In this document: in pieces, positions 37,073 through 45,321 of the stretch
How positions within the stretch are numbered: the first letter of the stretch is position 1
How the letters are laid out: each line of letters starts with the position of its first letter
NCBI RefSeq assembly: GCF_016592575.1
Contig: NZ_AP017470.1
Span: 248,001-312,000 of the forward strand
Reading direction: 5' to 3'
DNA: 64,000 nt
DNA from: Thermotomaculum hydrothermale
GTDB taxonomy: Bacteria; Acidobacteriota; Holophagae; Thermotomaculales; Thermotomaculaceae
Program-made: the position numbers and the translations under genes
The notes under the pieces: model-generated
What the model saw: the letters and a program-made list of their open reading frames with translations, nothing else
What the model was told of the DNA's origin: nothing
Database searches by the model: none

Positions 37073-40000
37073 TCAATAAAAAAACGCTTTGGTGAAAAGA
37101 TACCTGTCCTGATTTGAACCGCAAATATTCAGCCCTAAAATAGGTGCAGTTGAAGTTTGTGCTATTACCCTCTCAACAGTTTGCCCATTCAGGTTTGTAA
37201 AAATATTTTCAAGCAAGTCTGCCATTTTTGTATGTGGGTTAAGGTTAACTGTGGCTGTATCTATTACCTGTCCATTTGCATAGGCTTTTAATGTTACTGT
37301 AACGGCTGAATCGTTTGGGTTCATTAAAGCGATTCCCCACCAGGTTAAAACATCTGCCCTGTAAGCTGGCAGGTTTAATGCAAGAAAGTAGCTATGTTCA
37401 TATCCATTGATTAAAAACTCTGCGGTTGCCCCTGTTGAGTTAAACCTGTAAGCAAGCCTTGAAACAAGTTCACTTCCACAGTTTGAAATTTTTCCGCAAT
37501 CAACATTTTTATCTGCGTAATCGTTTAATAGAATTGTTAGATTTGAATTTGCGGGAACAGTTTTGTTCTCGTTTACAACCTCATTACCCTGTGAATAAAG
37601 TATTAGATTTATTGTTATATCTGAATCAGTTGGGTTGTCTAACACAAGGTATGTATTCCAGTATCCTTTAACATCAATGTGAGGAAGATACCTTGTGTCA
37701 TTTTTAAAACTGTCATAAACCGCTGGTGTAAAAAGTAACTGGGAGTTGCCGTTACCTGAAATTGTTAATCCATTGAAAAATCCGTTGGATTCAACCCTGA
37801 CTTTTGCTATATCCTGCCAGTCTGTTTGAGTATAAATGTTGCTTAAAACAGAGGCATACCTTTCCATAGGGTGAGGGACATAATTTGCCCTTTCAAGGAG
37901 ATTGCCTGTATTGTCGTATGCATCCAGGCTTATACCAGGGACATCGTCTTCGCAGTTTGCTGTTGCAAGTCCCATCCATGTTAAATTACTTGAAAGGTAT
38001 TGAGGTGTATAGAGGGTAAAGCTTTTGTCATAAAAATAGTTTAATGTAAATTCAGCTATTCCGTGTTCCTCTGTGTGGTGATAGGAAACCTTAAAAGCTA
38101 AATAAGAACTAAAAGGCATAATTACTTCTCCACATTGGCCTTCAGCCAAAGGTATTGTTTTTTGTTCATAGGGAGATATGTCCGTAGTTTTTTGAACAGT
38201 TTTTATTCCATCTTCAAGGTAGTAGGTAATGTTGTCGTTTCTGTCAGCTATATTGTCAAGTACCAGGTCTGTTTCCCATCCCCAAGTGTTTGCAATGTGG
38301 GGGATTGAAAAGGCAAGTCCAAATAGCGCAAGGGGGGCCTTTCCTATCTGAGATACAAATGCATAGTTTGAACCAAAGGCTATTCCTTTAACTTCAGAAT
38401 CAAGAAAATACCTTATGTCAAATTTTTCATCCCTTGAGTTGTATTTAATTATTACTGTTTTAGGCAGGGTGGCGTTTGTCGCATTAAAAGAGCAGACAAC
38501 CATATCATTCATAGGTAAGTTTTCAGTAAAAAGGTTCATTGAGTATACATAAGAAGCCCCAAGGTATATTGTCTGTACTTCTTCTGGATTTAAAGGGTCT
38601 GTTAATTTTAGTATTTTTAAAGTGTTTGAGGTTGAAGTTGGCCAGCAAAACAAATAGTCATCCAATCCTGTTAATTTTATTGCAGGAGTAGTATCGCTAA
38701 CTACCTGAGGGTTGGCTTTGTCTGATACATCAATAATATATTTCCCAACATAAAGATAATCGTTGTAGTAGTAAATAGAAGCCTGTTGAGAGTCAGTTAA
38801 TTCAAGTGTTGAAACTTGTTGAGGGTTAGAAACATCTGACAGGTCAAATATTGTTATTTCTTTTGAACTGTCATAGTAAACAAAAAGATAAGGCTCAGAA
38901 TAACAATAACTTCTTATATAAGCATTTGTGGAAGAAATAACTGAAGGATTTTCAGGGTCGCTTAAATCTGCTATTACAAATTTATATGTATCGTTAACAA
39001 GAAGATAGTGTTGAGTAGATTTATTAGAGCTTGTTATTGTTATATCTTTCAATCCTGTTGGATTAAAAATAGTATTGTTTAACCTGTCAGTTTTAATTAA
39101 TTCAAGTTTATCGTCTGTCCCAATTCTGTAAATAGCTATTCCTTTACCATAGGTGACTGTATAAAGGTAATTGTTGTAGGTGACTATATCACCGTCATTT
39201 CTAAAATCTTCCCCATTTATGCTGCTTATTCGAGTTATGCTTTGAGATGAGTCATTGATTTCAAAAATTGTTTTGGAATCATAATAGTCTCTGCAAAATA
39301 TTTTGTAAATCCCTCCTCCCATGTCAGTAATGTTGGTGTTTACGCAGTAGAAATCCAGATTATCTATTTTCCAGTTAATATTAGATGGGTTACTAAGCTC
39401 TGAAAGATTGCAAAAGAGAGATTTATTAATATTAAAAATCAAAAGGTTTTGATTTAGGGTAAAGACACCTGTAATGCCTATGTTGTCATTGTAAATTTCA
39501 ACAGGGTCTCCTATATTTTCAGGGTTAGATATGTTAATTAGTTTCAATCTGTAGTTGTCACTAATTATGATGTAATCATTGTTGACAATGTATGCACAAA
39601 TCATTTTGGGTATATCAAACTCTTTTATAAGAACTGGATTATAGACATCGCTTATATCCCAGATTGATAACCCTTCATAAAGAGATGCGGTTATCAGATA
39701 TTTATCGGTAATGTCAACAGATTTTGTAACTCTGGTTGAGTTTGTTTCAACAAGTGATAGTTCAACTGGATTTTCCGGGTCTTCCAGTGAGAGCAGGAGG
39801 GCAGACCGTTTTGAAATTCCACCTAATGCAAGGATATTGCCGTACTTTGCTATAGAGTATACATAAGTGACACTGCCGTCAAGTGGATATGATTTTACAA
39901 ATTTAATTTCTGGAAGTTCAGATAAGTCAAAAATGAGAAGCTTTTGCCTTGTTGGAATATACATATAGTGTTGATAAACAACCGGATTTAAAGAGTAAGA

Positions 40001-40246
40001 AGATAACTTGAAATTGCAGTCTATTGAGTTAACCAACTCATATTCGTTGTTAGACACATCATAGACGCATATTTCCCCATACAGAGACACAGCAATGTTG
40101 TAGTTGTTATAATTGACAGACCCGGCAAAGTACCCGTGGTGAACAGGTTCAAACATTCCTAATTTATAACTTATAGCAAAAGTTGAGGTTGTGAAAAAAA
40201 ACAAAAGAATCATTACAGCCAAAATTTTAGAAAATAAGGTTTTCAT
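37073..40246 (-). CDS. Large exported LVIVD-type beta-propeller protein with two C-terminal modules
   Basis: 1057 residues with GGAGG before the ATG and a signal peptide (about 1-24). Residues 30-640 contain many LVIVD-like blades of the form IWDISDVYNPVLI, IFDLSDVSNPQQV, IIDVSDKANPQVV. Residues 648-853 and 854-1057 are two tandem copies of one module: each begins PHI..W.T.LVLDN, has an inner W.G.A segment and ends with a DRYLFT or SQLLFT strand. The same module is at the N-terminus of the protein at 54686-56512. No enzyme motif is seen; likely a surface or periplasmic binding protein. It is followed by its own terminator. Confidence 0.75.
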   Translation of the reverse strand: MKTLFSKILAVMILLFFFTTSTFAISYKLGMFEPVHHGYFAGSVNYNNYNIAVSLYGEICVYDVSNNEYELVNSIDCNFKLSSYSLNPVVYQHYMYIPTRQKLLIFDLSELPEIKFVKSYPLDGSVTYVYSIAKYGNILALGGISKRSALLLSLEDPENPVELSLVETNSTRVTKSVDITDKYLITASLYEGLSIWDISDVYNPVLIKEFDIPKMICAYIVNNDYIIISDNYRLKLINISNPENIGDPVEIYNDNIGITGVFTLNQNLLIFNINKSLFCNLSELSNPSNINWKIDNLDFYCVNTNITDMGGGIYKIFCRDYYDSKTIFEINDSSQSITRISSINGEDFRNDGDIVTYNNYLYTVTYGKGIAIYRIGTDDKLELIKTDRLNNTIFNPTGLKDITITSSNKSTQHYLLVNDTYKFVIADLSDPENPSVISSTNAYIRSYCYSEPYLFVYYDSSKEITIFDLSDVSNPQQVSTLELTDSQQASIYYYNDYLYVGKYIIDVSDKANPQVVSDTTPAIKLTGLDDYLFCWPTSTSNTLKILKLTDPLNPEEVQTIYLGASYVYSMNLFTENLPMNDMVVCSFNATNATLPKTVIIKYNSRDEKFDIRYFLDSEVKGIAFGSNYAFVSQIGKAPLALFGLAFSIPHIANTWGWETDLVLDNIADRNDNITYYLEDGIKTVQKTTDISPYEQKTIPLAEGQCGEVIMPFSSYLAFKVSYHHTEEHGIAEFTLNYFYDKSFTLYTPQYLSSNLTWMGLATANCEDDVPGISLDAYDNTGNLLERANYVPHPMERYASVLSNIYTQTDWQDIAKVRVESNGFFNGLTISGNGNSQLLFTPAVYDSFKNDTRYLPHIDVKGYWNTYLVLDNPTDSDITINLILYSQGNEVVNENKTVPANSNLTILLNDYADKNVDCGKISNCGSELVSRLAYRFNSTGATAEFLINGYEHSYFLALNLPAYRADVLTWWGIALMNPNDSAVTVTLKAYANGQVIDTATVNLNPHTKMADLLENIFTNLNGQTVERVIAQTSTAPILGLNICGSNQDRYLFTKAFFY

Positions 40247-40363
40247 TTTATCCTCCAGGGTGGTAATAATTACAGTATAAGTAATATTTTGTTTTTTTCA
40301 AGTGAAGCAGGTCACATTTATATTTTTTACACAATTCAGGTAAAATATTTAAAGAGGTTTAAT

Positions 40364-41572
40364 ATGATAATTGTTGAAGGCAAATATTCAAAGGCTAAAA
40401 TAATGATTGATAATGTTGAAAAAGAGGTTTTAAACCAGGTTTACTCTATTGTAAATCACCCTGCTTTTACAGAAAACATTGTAATAATGCCTGATTGCCA
40501 CGCAGGGATTGGCTCTGTTATCGGTTTTACAATGCCTATGACTGATAAGGTAATCCCCAACACAATTGGTGTTGATATTGGTTGTGGGATGGTGCTTGTA
40601 AACATTGGAAAGCCTAAAAAACTAAAGCTTGAAAAGATTGATTCTGCAATAAAATCAAGGATACCATCTGGTTTTTCTATTCACAAAAAACCAAAGGTTA
40701 ATATAGAAACTGCATTTGAGTGGAACAACTTAAACAAAGCATTTGGGAGGGTAAAGAGAAAGATTGAGGAAAAAATAGGAAAAACAAATTATAAACCTGA
40801 AGCCTATTCTCCCTGTTGGCTTAAAAGAAAATCAGCGCAAATTGGTGTTGATTTTGAAAAAACCATAAACTCAATAGGCACATTGGGGGGAGGAAATCAC
40901 TTTATAGAGATTGGCAAGTCTCAAAATTCAGGGGATATATGTTTAACCGTGCATTCTGGAAGCAGGCACTTTGGTTTATGTGTTGCAAACTATCATCAAA
41001 AGGTTGCAAAAAAGTATGTTGAAAAAAAGGGAATAAAGGTTCAAAAAGGGCTTGAATACCTTGAAGGAGAGTTGTTACTTGATTACATTCATGACATGCT
41101 TTTTGCACAGAGTTATGCTCATTTAAACAGAATGACAATTATTGAAACCTTGCTTGAAATCTTAGATTGTGAGGTTTTAGATACAATTGAATCGGTGCAC
41201 AATTACATTGATATGGATGATTTGATTATTAGAAAAGGGGCAATTCGCTCTTACAATGGGGAAAGAATGATTATTCCCTTCAATATGAGAGATGGGCTTC
41301 TTATCTGCACAGGCAAATCAAACTCTGAGTGGAATTTTTCAGCCCCCCACGGCGCAGGAAGGGTTATGGGAAGGAGAGAGGCAAAGAGAAGGTTGTCTCT
41401 TGAAGTTTTTAAAAAACAGATGAAGGGGATTGTTTCCTCTTCTGTGTGCAAATCCACCCTTGATGAAGCCCCTGATGCTTACAAAGACCCTGCTTTAATT
41501 GAACAGGCAATTAAGCCAACTGCTAATATTCTTGATAGGGTAAAGCCTTTGTTGAATGTAAAGGCAACCTAA
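40364..41572 (+). CDS. rtcB: RtcB-family RNA ligase
   Basis: 402 residues from the ATG at 40364 (GAGG 6 nt upstream); the in-frame sequence before it is not conserved. Metal and guanylate-site motifs are present: MPDCHAGIGS (Asp44, His46), GVDIGCGM (Asp71, Cys74), GGGNHF, HSGSRHFG and the guanylylated His in SAPHGAGR. RtcB joins RNA 3'-phosphate or cyclic phosphate to 5'-OH with Mn and GTP, in RNA repair. No archease or rtcA neighbours. The stop overlaps that of the convergent CDF gene by 4 nt. Confidence 0.93.
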   Translation: MIIVEGKYSKAKIMIDNVEKEVLNQVYSIVNHPAFTENIVIMPDCHAGIGSVIGFTMPMTDKVIPNTIGVDIGCGMVLVNIGKPKKLKLEKIDSAIKSRIPSGFSIHKKPKVNIETAFEWNNLNKAFGRVKRKIEEKIGKTNYKPEAYSPCWLKRKSAQIGVDFEKTINSIGTLGGGNHFIEIGKSQNSGDICLTVHSGSRHFGLCVANYHQKVAKKYVEKKGIKVQKGLEYLEGELLLDYIHDMLFAQSYAHLNRMTIIETLLEILDCEVLDTIESVHNYIDMDDLIIRKGAIRSYNGERMIIPFNMRDGLLICTGKSNSEWNFSAPHGAGRVMGRREAKRRLSLEVFKKQMKGIVSSSVCKSTLDEAPDAYKDPALIEQAIKPTANILDRVKPLLNVKAT

Positions 41573-42714
41573 CTTAACGGCGGGTCAACATTTACAACAA
41601 CCCCTGCATTAAACTTTTTTGCAATCACTTTTCTTATCTCTTTAAGCTTTTCGTAATTTTCCCTTGTTTCTTCAAGGTTTATGTCAAAAAGTATGTTAAA
41701 AGTGTCTTTGTCTCCAACAATCCTTATATCGTGTGCTGTTTTTAACTCAGGATATTTATTTGCAAGCTTTTTAATAAATTGTTTTACTTCACTATAACGA
41801 GGATGGTCAGAATTTACAGGGTCAATGTGAACAACTGTCATTCCTTTATACTTTGATTGAATTCTTCTTTCAATATTGTCTGCAAGGGTATGTGCTTCTA
41901 AAATATTCATAGTGTGGGGAATTTCAATGTGGAGGGAGATGTGCCATTTCTCTCCAAACTGATGCACAACTATATCGTGAACATCAATAACTTCAGGGTA
42001 AGACATTGCAATTTGTTTTATTTCTTCCACCATCTCTCTGTCAGGTGCGCTTCCAATTAAAGGATTTGCCGCATCTTTCAACAAATCAATTGCTGTGTGC
42101 ATAATGAAAAGTGCCACTATTAAACCGGCAGCCCCGTCAATCCACTTATATCCATAATTGCTTCCAATCAGCGAAATTATAACAATAACCGTTGATAGTG
42201 CGTCTGAACGATGGTGATGTCCCTCTGCAATTAAAGAGGGTGAGTTTATTTTCTTGCCTAAAAAGAAGGAAAATTGTGCAAGCAACTCTTTGAGCAAAAT
42301 TGTTGAAGCAATTATTAAAATTTCAATGTTGGTTGAGGAAACTATTGATGGATTTTTTATTTTGACTATTGCATCCTTCAAAAATTCAAATCCAACTATA
42401 AGAAGCATTGTTGAGATTATTACAGTTGCAATTAAGTCTATCCTTCCGTGTCCAAAGGGGTGTTCTTTGTCTGCCGGCTTGTCTGAAAGCTTAAAACCGA
42501 TTATTACCACAATTGAAGATAAAACATCTGAAATTGAATGTGCAGCATCTGCAATTAAACTAACAGAGTTTAAGGTAATTCCATAGAATAGTTTTACGAC
42601 AGAAATAACAATATTTACAAAAATGCTGAAAAATCCTTCAAAGTAACCTATTTTCTTTCTTTCATTCTCCTTAATTTTAAAAATTTTAAGGAGAAACTCA
42701 AAAAATCCATTCAT
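41569..42714 (-). CDS. Cation diffusion facilitator transporter
   Basis: 381 residues. About six membrane helices are followed by a cytosolic C-terminal domain with two ferredoxin-like halves. The metal sites are visible: LIADAAHSISD in helix 2 and EGHHHRSD in helix 5. An extended tail of about 80 residues suggests a duplicated C-terminal metal-sensing domain. Exports Zn, Mn, Fe or Co by proton exchange; metal not deducible. A TAGAAT box ends 6 nt before the ATG with no ribosome binding site, so translation may be leaderless. Confidence 0.92.
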   Translation of the reverse strand: MNGFFEFLLKIFKIKENERKKIGYFEGFFSIFVNIVISVVKLFYGITLNSVSLIADAAHSISDVLSSIVVIIGFKLSDKPADKEHPFGHGRIDLIATVIISTMLLIVGFEFLKDAIVKIKNPSIVSSTNIEILIIASTILLKELLAQFSFFLGKKINSPSLIAEGHHHRSDALSTVIVIISLIGSNYGYKWIDGAAGLIVALFIMHTAIDLLKDAANPLIGSAPDREMVEEIKQIAMSYPEVIDVHDIVVHQFGEKWHISLHIEIPHTMNILEAHTLADNIERRIQSKYKGMTVVHIDPVNSDHPRYSEVKQFIKKLANKYPELKTAHDIRIVGDKDTFNILFDINLEETRENYEKLKEIRKVIAKKFNAGVVVNVDPPLS

Positions 42715-42720
42715 ACAAAT

Positions 42721-42726
42721 ATTCTA
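42721..42726 (-). promoter_or_regulatory. -10 box of the CDF gene, likely leaderless
   Basis: TAGAAT on the - strand, 6 nt before the ATG. No Shine-Dalgarno and no clear -35. Confidence 0.4.
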
Positions 42727-42839
42727 TTAAATTTTTATTTTCTATGGAATAAATAAAAAATTTAGTTATAATTTTTATGAACCATAGTTCTTTAAAAGCC
42801 TATAATACTTTTATATAGAATAAAAATGGGAGGGAAGGT

Positions 42840-43316
42840 ATGGCACTGTGTATTATTGCAAGTGTATTGATTACAGCAATTGTTGTTGGGTGGATTTTTG
42901 TTGCTGTTTTAAGGGCAAAGATGATTACAACCGTTAAAAGCAAGTACAACTTTGAAGAAACCTGTAAAAAGATTGAAGAGGTTGTCCCCAAAGGAGAAGG
43001 CTGGGGATTTCCAATTCCTGCATGGGAATTTTATCAATCTCAAATTAAAAAAAACCTCAATTACGATAACATTAAAAATTGCAAGATTTATTTTGTGTGC
43101 AAATCTGTTTATGCAAACAAGGTTGTGAATGATGACCCAAAATGGTCAGGGATTATGCCATGCTCATGGTCTGTTTATGAGATGAAAAATGGAGACACCT
43201 ATGTTGCAAAGATGAATATCCCATTAATGTCAAAGATGTTTACAGGCATTTTAGGAACAGTTATGAAAAAGGTTGCAAAAGAGGAAGAGGAATTTATAAA
43301 AGAGATAAAGGAATAA
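42840..43316 (+). CDS. DUF302-like protein with N-terminal membrane anchor
   Basis: 158 residues with GGGAGGG before the ATG. One transmembrane helix at about 3-26, then a domain with KYNFEETCKKIEEVV, WEFYQSQI, and MPCSWSVYEMKNGDTYVAKMN. The order of a helix followed by LPC/MPC.W.VYE.K.G strands resembles DUF302 (TT1751-like), a small domain of unknown function sometimes tied to sulfur or stress proteins. Monocistronic with a strong terminator. Confidence 0.65.
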   Translation: MALCIIASVLITAIVVGWIFVAVLRAKMITTVKSKYNFEETCKKIEEVVPKGEGWGFPIPAWEFYQSQIKKNLNYDNIKNCKIYFVCKSVYANKVVNDDPKWSGIMPCSWSVYEMKNGDTYVAKMNIPLMSKMFTGILGTVMKKVAKEEEEFIKEIKE

Positions 43317-43318
43317 AC

Positions 43319-43340
43319 GGGGGCAAAAGCCCCCTTTTTT
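43319..43340 (+). terminator. Rho-independent terminator after the DUF302-like gene
   Basis: GGGGGC-AAAA-GCCCCC followed by six T. Confidence 0.95.
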
Positions 43341-43373
43341 ATTTTTCTTTTTCCTGATATTATTTTAAATGTT

Positions 43374-44174
43374 ATGGTAAAAATAGTTGCAAGCGATATT
43401 GGCGGCACTTTAACAAATAATGAAAACAGAATTTCCGATTTTACAAAAAAGGTAATCCACACCCTTCCTGTCCCCTTTTGCTTTGTGACGGGGTTTAACA
43501 GGTTTATAGCCTTTAAATACTTTGATATGGTGGGGAAGGAAGATGCCTATATGATTGCCCAGAACGGGGCTTTTGTTTATCACGGCAGAAAGCTTTTAAT
43601 GTACTCACTGCTTGATAAAAGGTTTGTAAAGGCAATCGTTGATTTTGGACTGGAAAACAATTGCATAGCGAGGGTGTTTTGCACAGACAACAATGTGTAT
43701 TGCTTTGTGCCTGAAGATTACAATGAAGAACCGTTAAGGTGGGATAAGCCGATTTACAGGATTTTCAAGGGAAGTGTTGAAGATTTGCCTTCAGATGTAA
43801 TTCAGGTGGGATTTTTTGAAAGGGTTGAAAAGATTGAGAAAATAACTGAAAAAGCCATTGAAAAATTTGGTGAAATTGTAATGTTTGGCCCCAGACTATA
43901 CGGCACCCACCAGTGGCTTGAGTTTAACAATCCTGGGGCAAAAAAACACATAGCATTTAAAAAACTTGCAGAATACTTAAAGATTGATTTGAAAGATGCA
44001 ATTTACTGTGGTGACAATTACAACGATATTGAATTGTTGAAAATAGTTGGTGAGCCGGTGGTTGTTGGAGATGCAGATGATGAGATAAAGAAGTACGCAA
44101 AACATGTTGTTGATGCAGGTTACAACGACGGGGTGGCAAAGTTTCTTGTTGAATACTTCAACCTTAAAATTTAA
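43374..44174 (+). CDS. HAD-superfamily (Cof-like, IIB) hydrolase with altered motif I
   Basis: 266 residues. Fold motifs: motif I SDIGGTLT (Asp8), motif II FVTGFNR, motif III Lys region (AKKHIAFKKLAEYL) and motif IV YCGDNYNDIELL. The cap region matches class IIB sugar phosphatases. The second Asp of motif I (DxD) is Gly here, which normally provides acid/base catalysis for phosphatases, so activity may be changed or weak. TATTTT ends 7 nt before the ATG and no Shine-Dalgarno is visible. Convergent with the ureohydrolase gene, stops overlapping by 4 nt. Confidence 0.82.
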   Translation: MVKIVASDIGGTLTNNENRISDFTKKVIHTLPVPFCFVTGFNRFIAFKYFDMVGKEDAYMIAQNGAFVYHGRKLLMYSLLDKRFVKAIVDFGLENNCIARVFCTDNNVYCFVPEDYNEEPLRWDKPIYRIFKGSVEDLPSDVIQVGFFERVEKIEKITEKAIEKFGEIVMFGPRLYGTHQWLEFNNPGAKKHIAFKKLAEYLKIDLKDAIYCGDNYNDIELLKIVGEPVVVGDADDEIKKYAKHVVDAGYNDGVAKFLVEYFNLKI

Positions 44175-44881
44175 GAGATAAATTCTCTTCTCAAAACAGG
44201 TGCTTTTGTTAGTGCTTTTAAAAGCATGTTGTTTATCTTTTCGCTTTTTTGAATGTCAAACAGGTTGAAATCATCAGGTTCACCGCAAATATCAGCCCCT
44301 AAAATCTTTTCTTTCGGGATAATTTCAAGCAATTCAACAATCATTTCAGGGGAGAAATTCCCACCGTCCCAGTTTGTTTTAAGGAATTTTTCATCAAGAA
44401 TATCTTTATCAATTGATACATAAATCCTTTTTTCATTCTCCAATTCTTTTTCAAGTGCATCAGGGTTAAAGTCAATCACTTTAATTTTCGTGTTATTGGT
44501 TGATTCAATTTCTGGTTTAATAACTATAATTTTTTTAAGTAAAGGCAAGGTAATTGCATTGTTTAACCACGAACCGCAAGATATAAAATTTTTATCAAAT
44601 ACAGGCTGATTATCAAGGTGATTATCAAAAACAACGAGGGTAAACTCCTCTTTTATCCTTTTCAAAAATAGATAACTTAAATAGTGATAATCCCCTTTGC
44701 CTAAAAAGGTAATTAAGTGTTGTTTTTGTGGCAGTTTTTCTTCAATCCTCTTTAAAGTTTCAAATGTGGCCATTAGTTTTTTTTCAGGAATATCCCTTAA
44801 ATCAACACACTTAGCTTTTTTAAGAATGGATTTTTGCAGCAAGTAAGAGTTTTCTGTGTGCAATATGAGTACTGAAAACAT
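44171..44881 (-). CDS. Arginase/agmatinase-family (ureohydrolase) protein
   Basis: 236 residues, shorter than typical family members (about 290-320). Metal motifs are recognisable: GKGDYHYLSY in place of GGDHS, VFDNHLDNQP in place of DAHxD, and YVSIDKDILDEKF for SxDxDxxDP, with ADICGEPDD near the end. It may hydrolyse a guanidino compound or a related amide; substrate unknown because the specificity loops are short. The gene stands before the accessory island, transcribed away from it. Confidence 0.78.
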   Translation of the reverse strand: MFSVLILHTENSYLLQKSILKKAKCVDLRDIPEKKLMATFETLKRIEEKLPQKQHLITFLGKGDYHYLSYLFLKRIKEEFTLVVFDNHLDNQPVFDKNFISCGSWLNNAITLPLLKKIIVIKPEIESTNNTKIKVIDFNPDALEKELENEKRIYVSIDKDILDEKFLKTNWDGGNFSPEMIVELLEIIPKEKILGADICGEPDDFNLFDIQKSEKINNMLLKALTKAPVLRREFIS

Positions 44882-45042
44882 AACCTATGCCCTCAGTCCC
44901 ATATCCAATTAATTTACCCACTTTTATTTTATTTAAAAAATTATAAAAATCAATAATCTCTAAGATTATTCTCTGTTTAGATGTTTTTTTACTTTCTTTA
45001 GTTCTGGTTAAATATCAGTTTGTTAAAGTTATTTTTTGCTCT

Positions 45043-45059
45043 GAGGGTATTTTACCCTC
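45043..45059. repeat. Small perfect hairpin in the intergenic region
   Basis: GAGGGTA and TACCCTC separated by TTT. Neither strand has a following T tract, so it is not a clear terminator. It could be an operator or part of an RNA. Confidence 0.4.
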
Positions 45060-45121
45060 TCCTTCCCGAAGATGGTTTTTTCTCACTGATACAATTAATG
45101 TTACACTGCCAAAGCTAATAT

Positions 45122-45150
45122 TTGAAGTTGTTATTTGTATAGTGTAAAAT
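45122..45150 (+). promoter_or_regulatory. Sigma-70 promoter of the methylase island
   Basis: TTGAAG (45122-45127), 17-nt spacer, TAAAAT (45145-45150). Start expected near 45157, just before GAGAGGG (45161-45167) and the small ORF. Confidence 0.5.
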
Positions 45151-45172
45151 TAAAACAATGAGAGGGTGAAAT

Positions 45173-45310
45173 ATGTATTTGTTAGAATTTTTAAATATTT
45201 ACAAATGCTATATATGTATGCAACTAAGAGATAAATATGTATTTAAAAATCTATGGGATTACAATGCGGAACATATTGAAATAAAAAAAGTATTAAATAA
45301 TGGCAATTAA
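45173..45310 (+). CDS. Small ORF leading the methylase operon
   Basis: 45 codons, ATG at 45173 to TAA at 45310, preceded by GAGAGGG at fitting distance and by a promoter. The peptide begins MYLLEFLNIYKCYICMQLRD and is rich in Tyr, Asn and Lys. It has no helix-turn-helix, so it does not look like a restriction-modification controller protein. It ends 11 nt before the methyltransferase start and may be a leader peptide or just the 5' leader. Confidence 0.35.
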   Translation: MYLLEFLNIYKCYICMQLRDKYVFKNLWDYNAEHIEIKKVLNNGN

Positions 45311-45321
45311 AGGGTTGTATA

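Larger units (their letters stand above)
44882..45172. other. AT-rich intergenic region at the left edge of the defence-like island
   Basis: 291 nt without a convincing gene (440 nt to the methylase start). It holds a perfect 7-bp hairpin GAGGGTA-TTT-TACCCTC (45043-45059) lacking a T run, and near its end a promoter (45122-45150). I saw no copy of the tRNA 3' end, no integrase remnant and no insertion sequence. Confidence 0.6.

Noticed and set aside
42840-43316. DUF302-like protein as part of a CDF metal transport operon
   Set aside because: The two genes are divergent and the small gene has its own strong ribosome site and terminator; no metal motif is seen in it.
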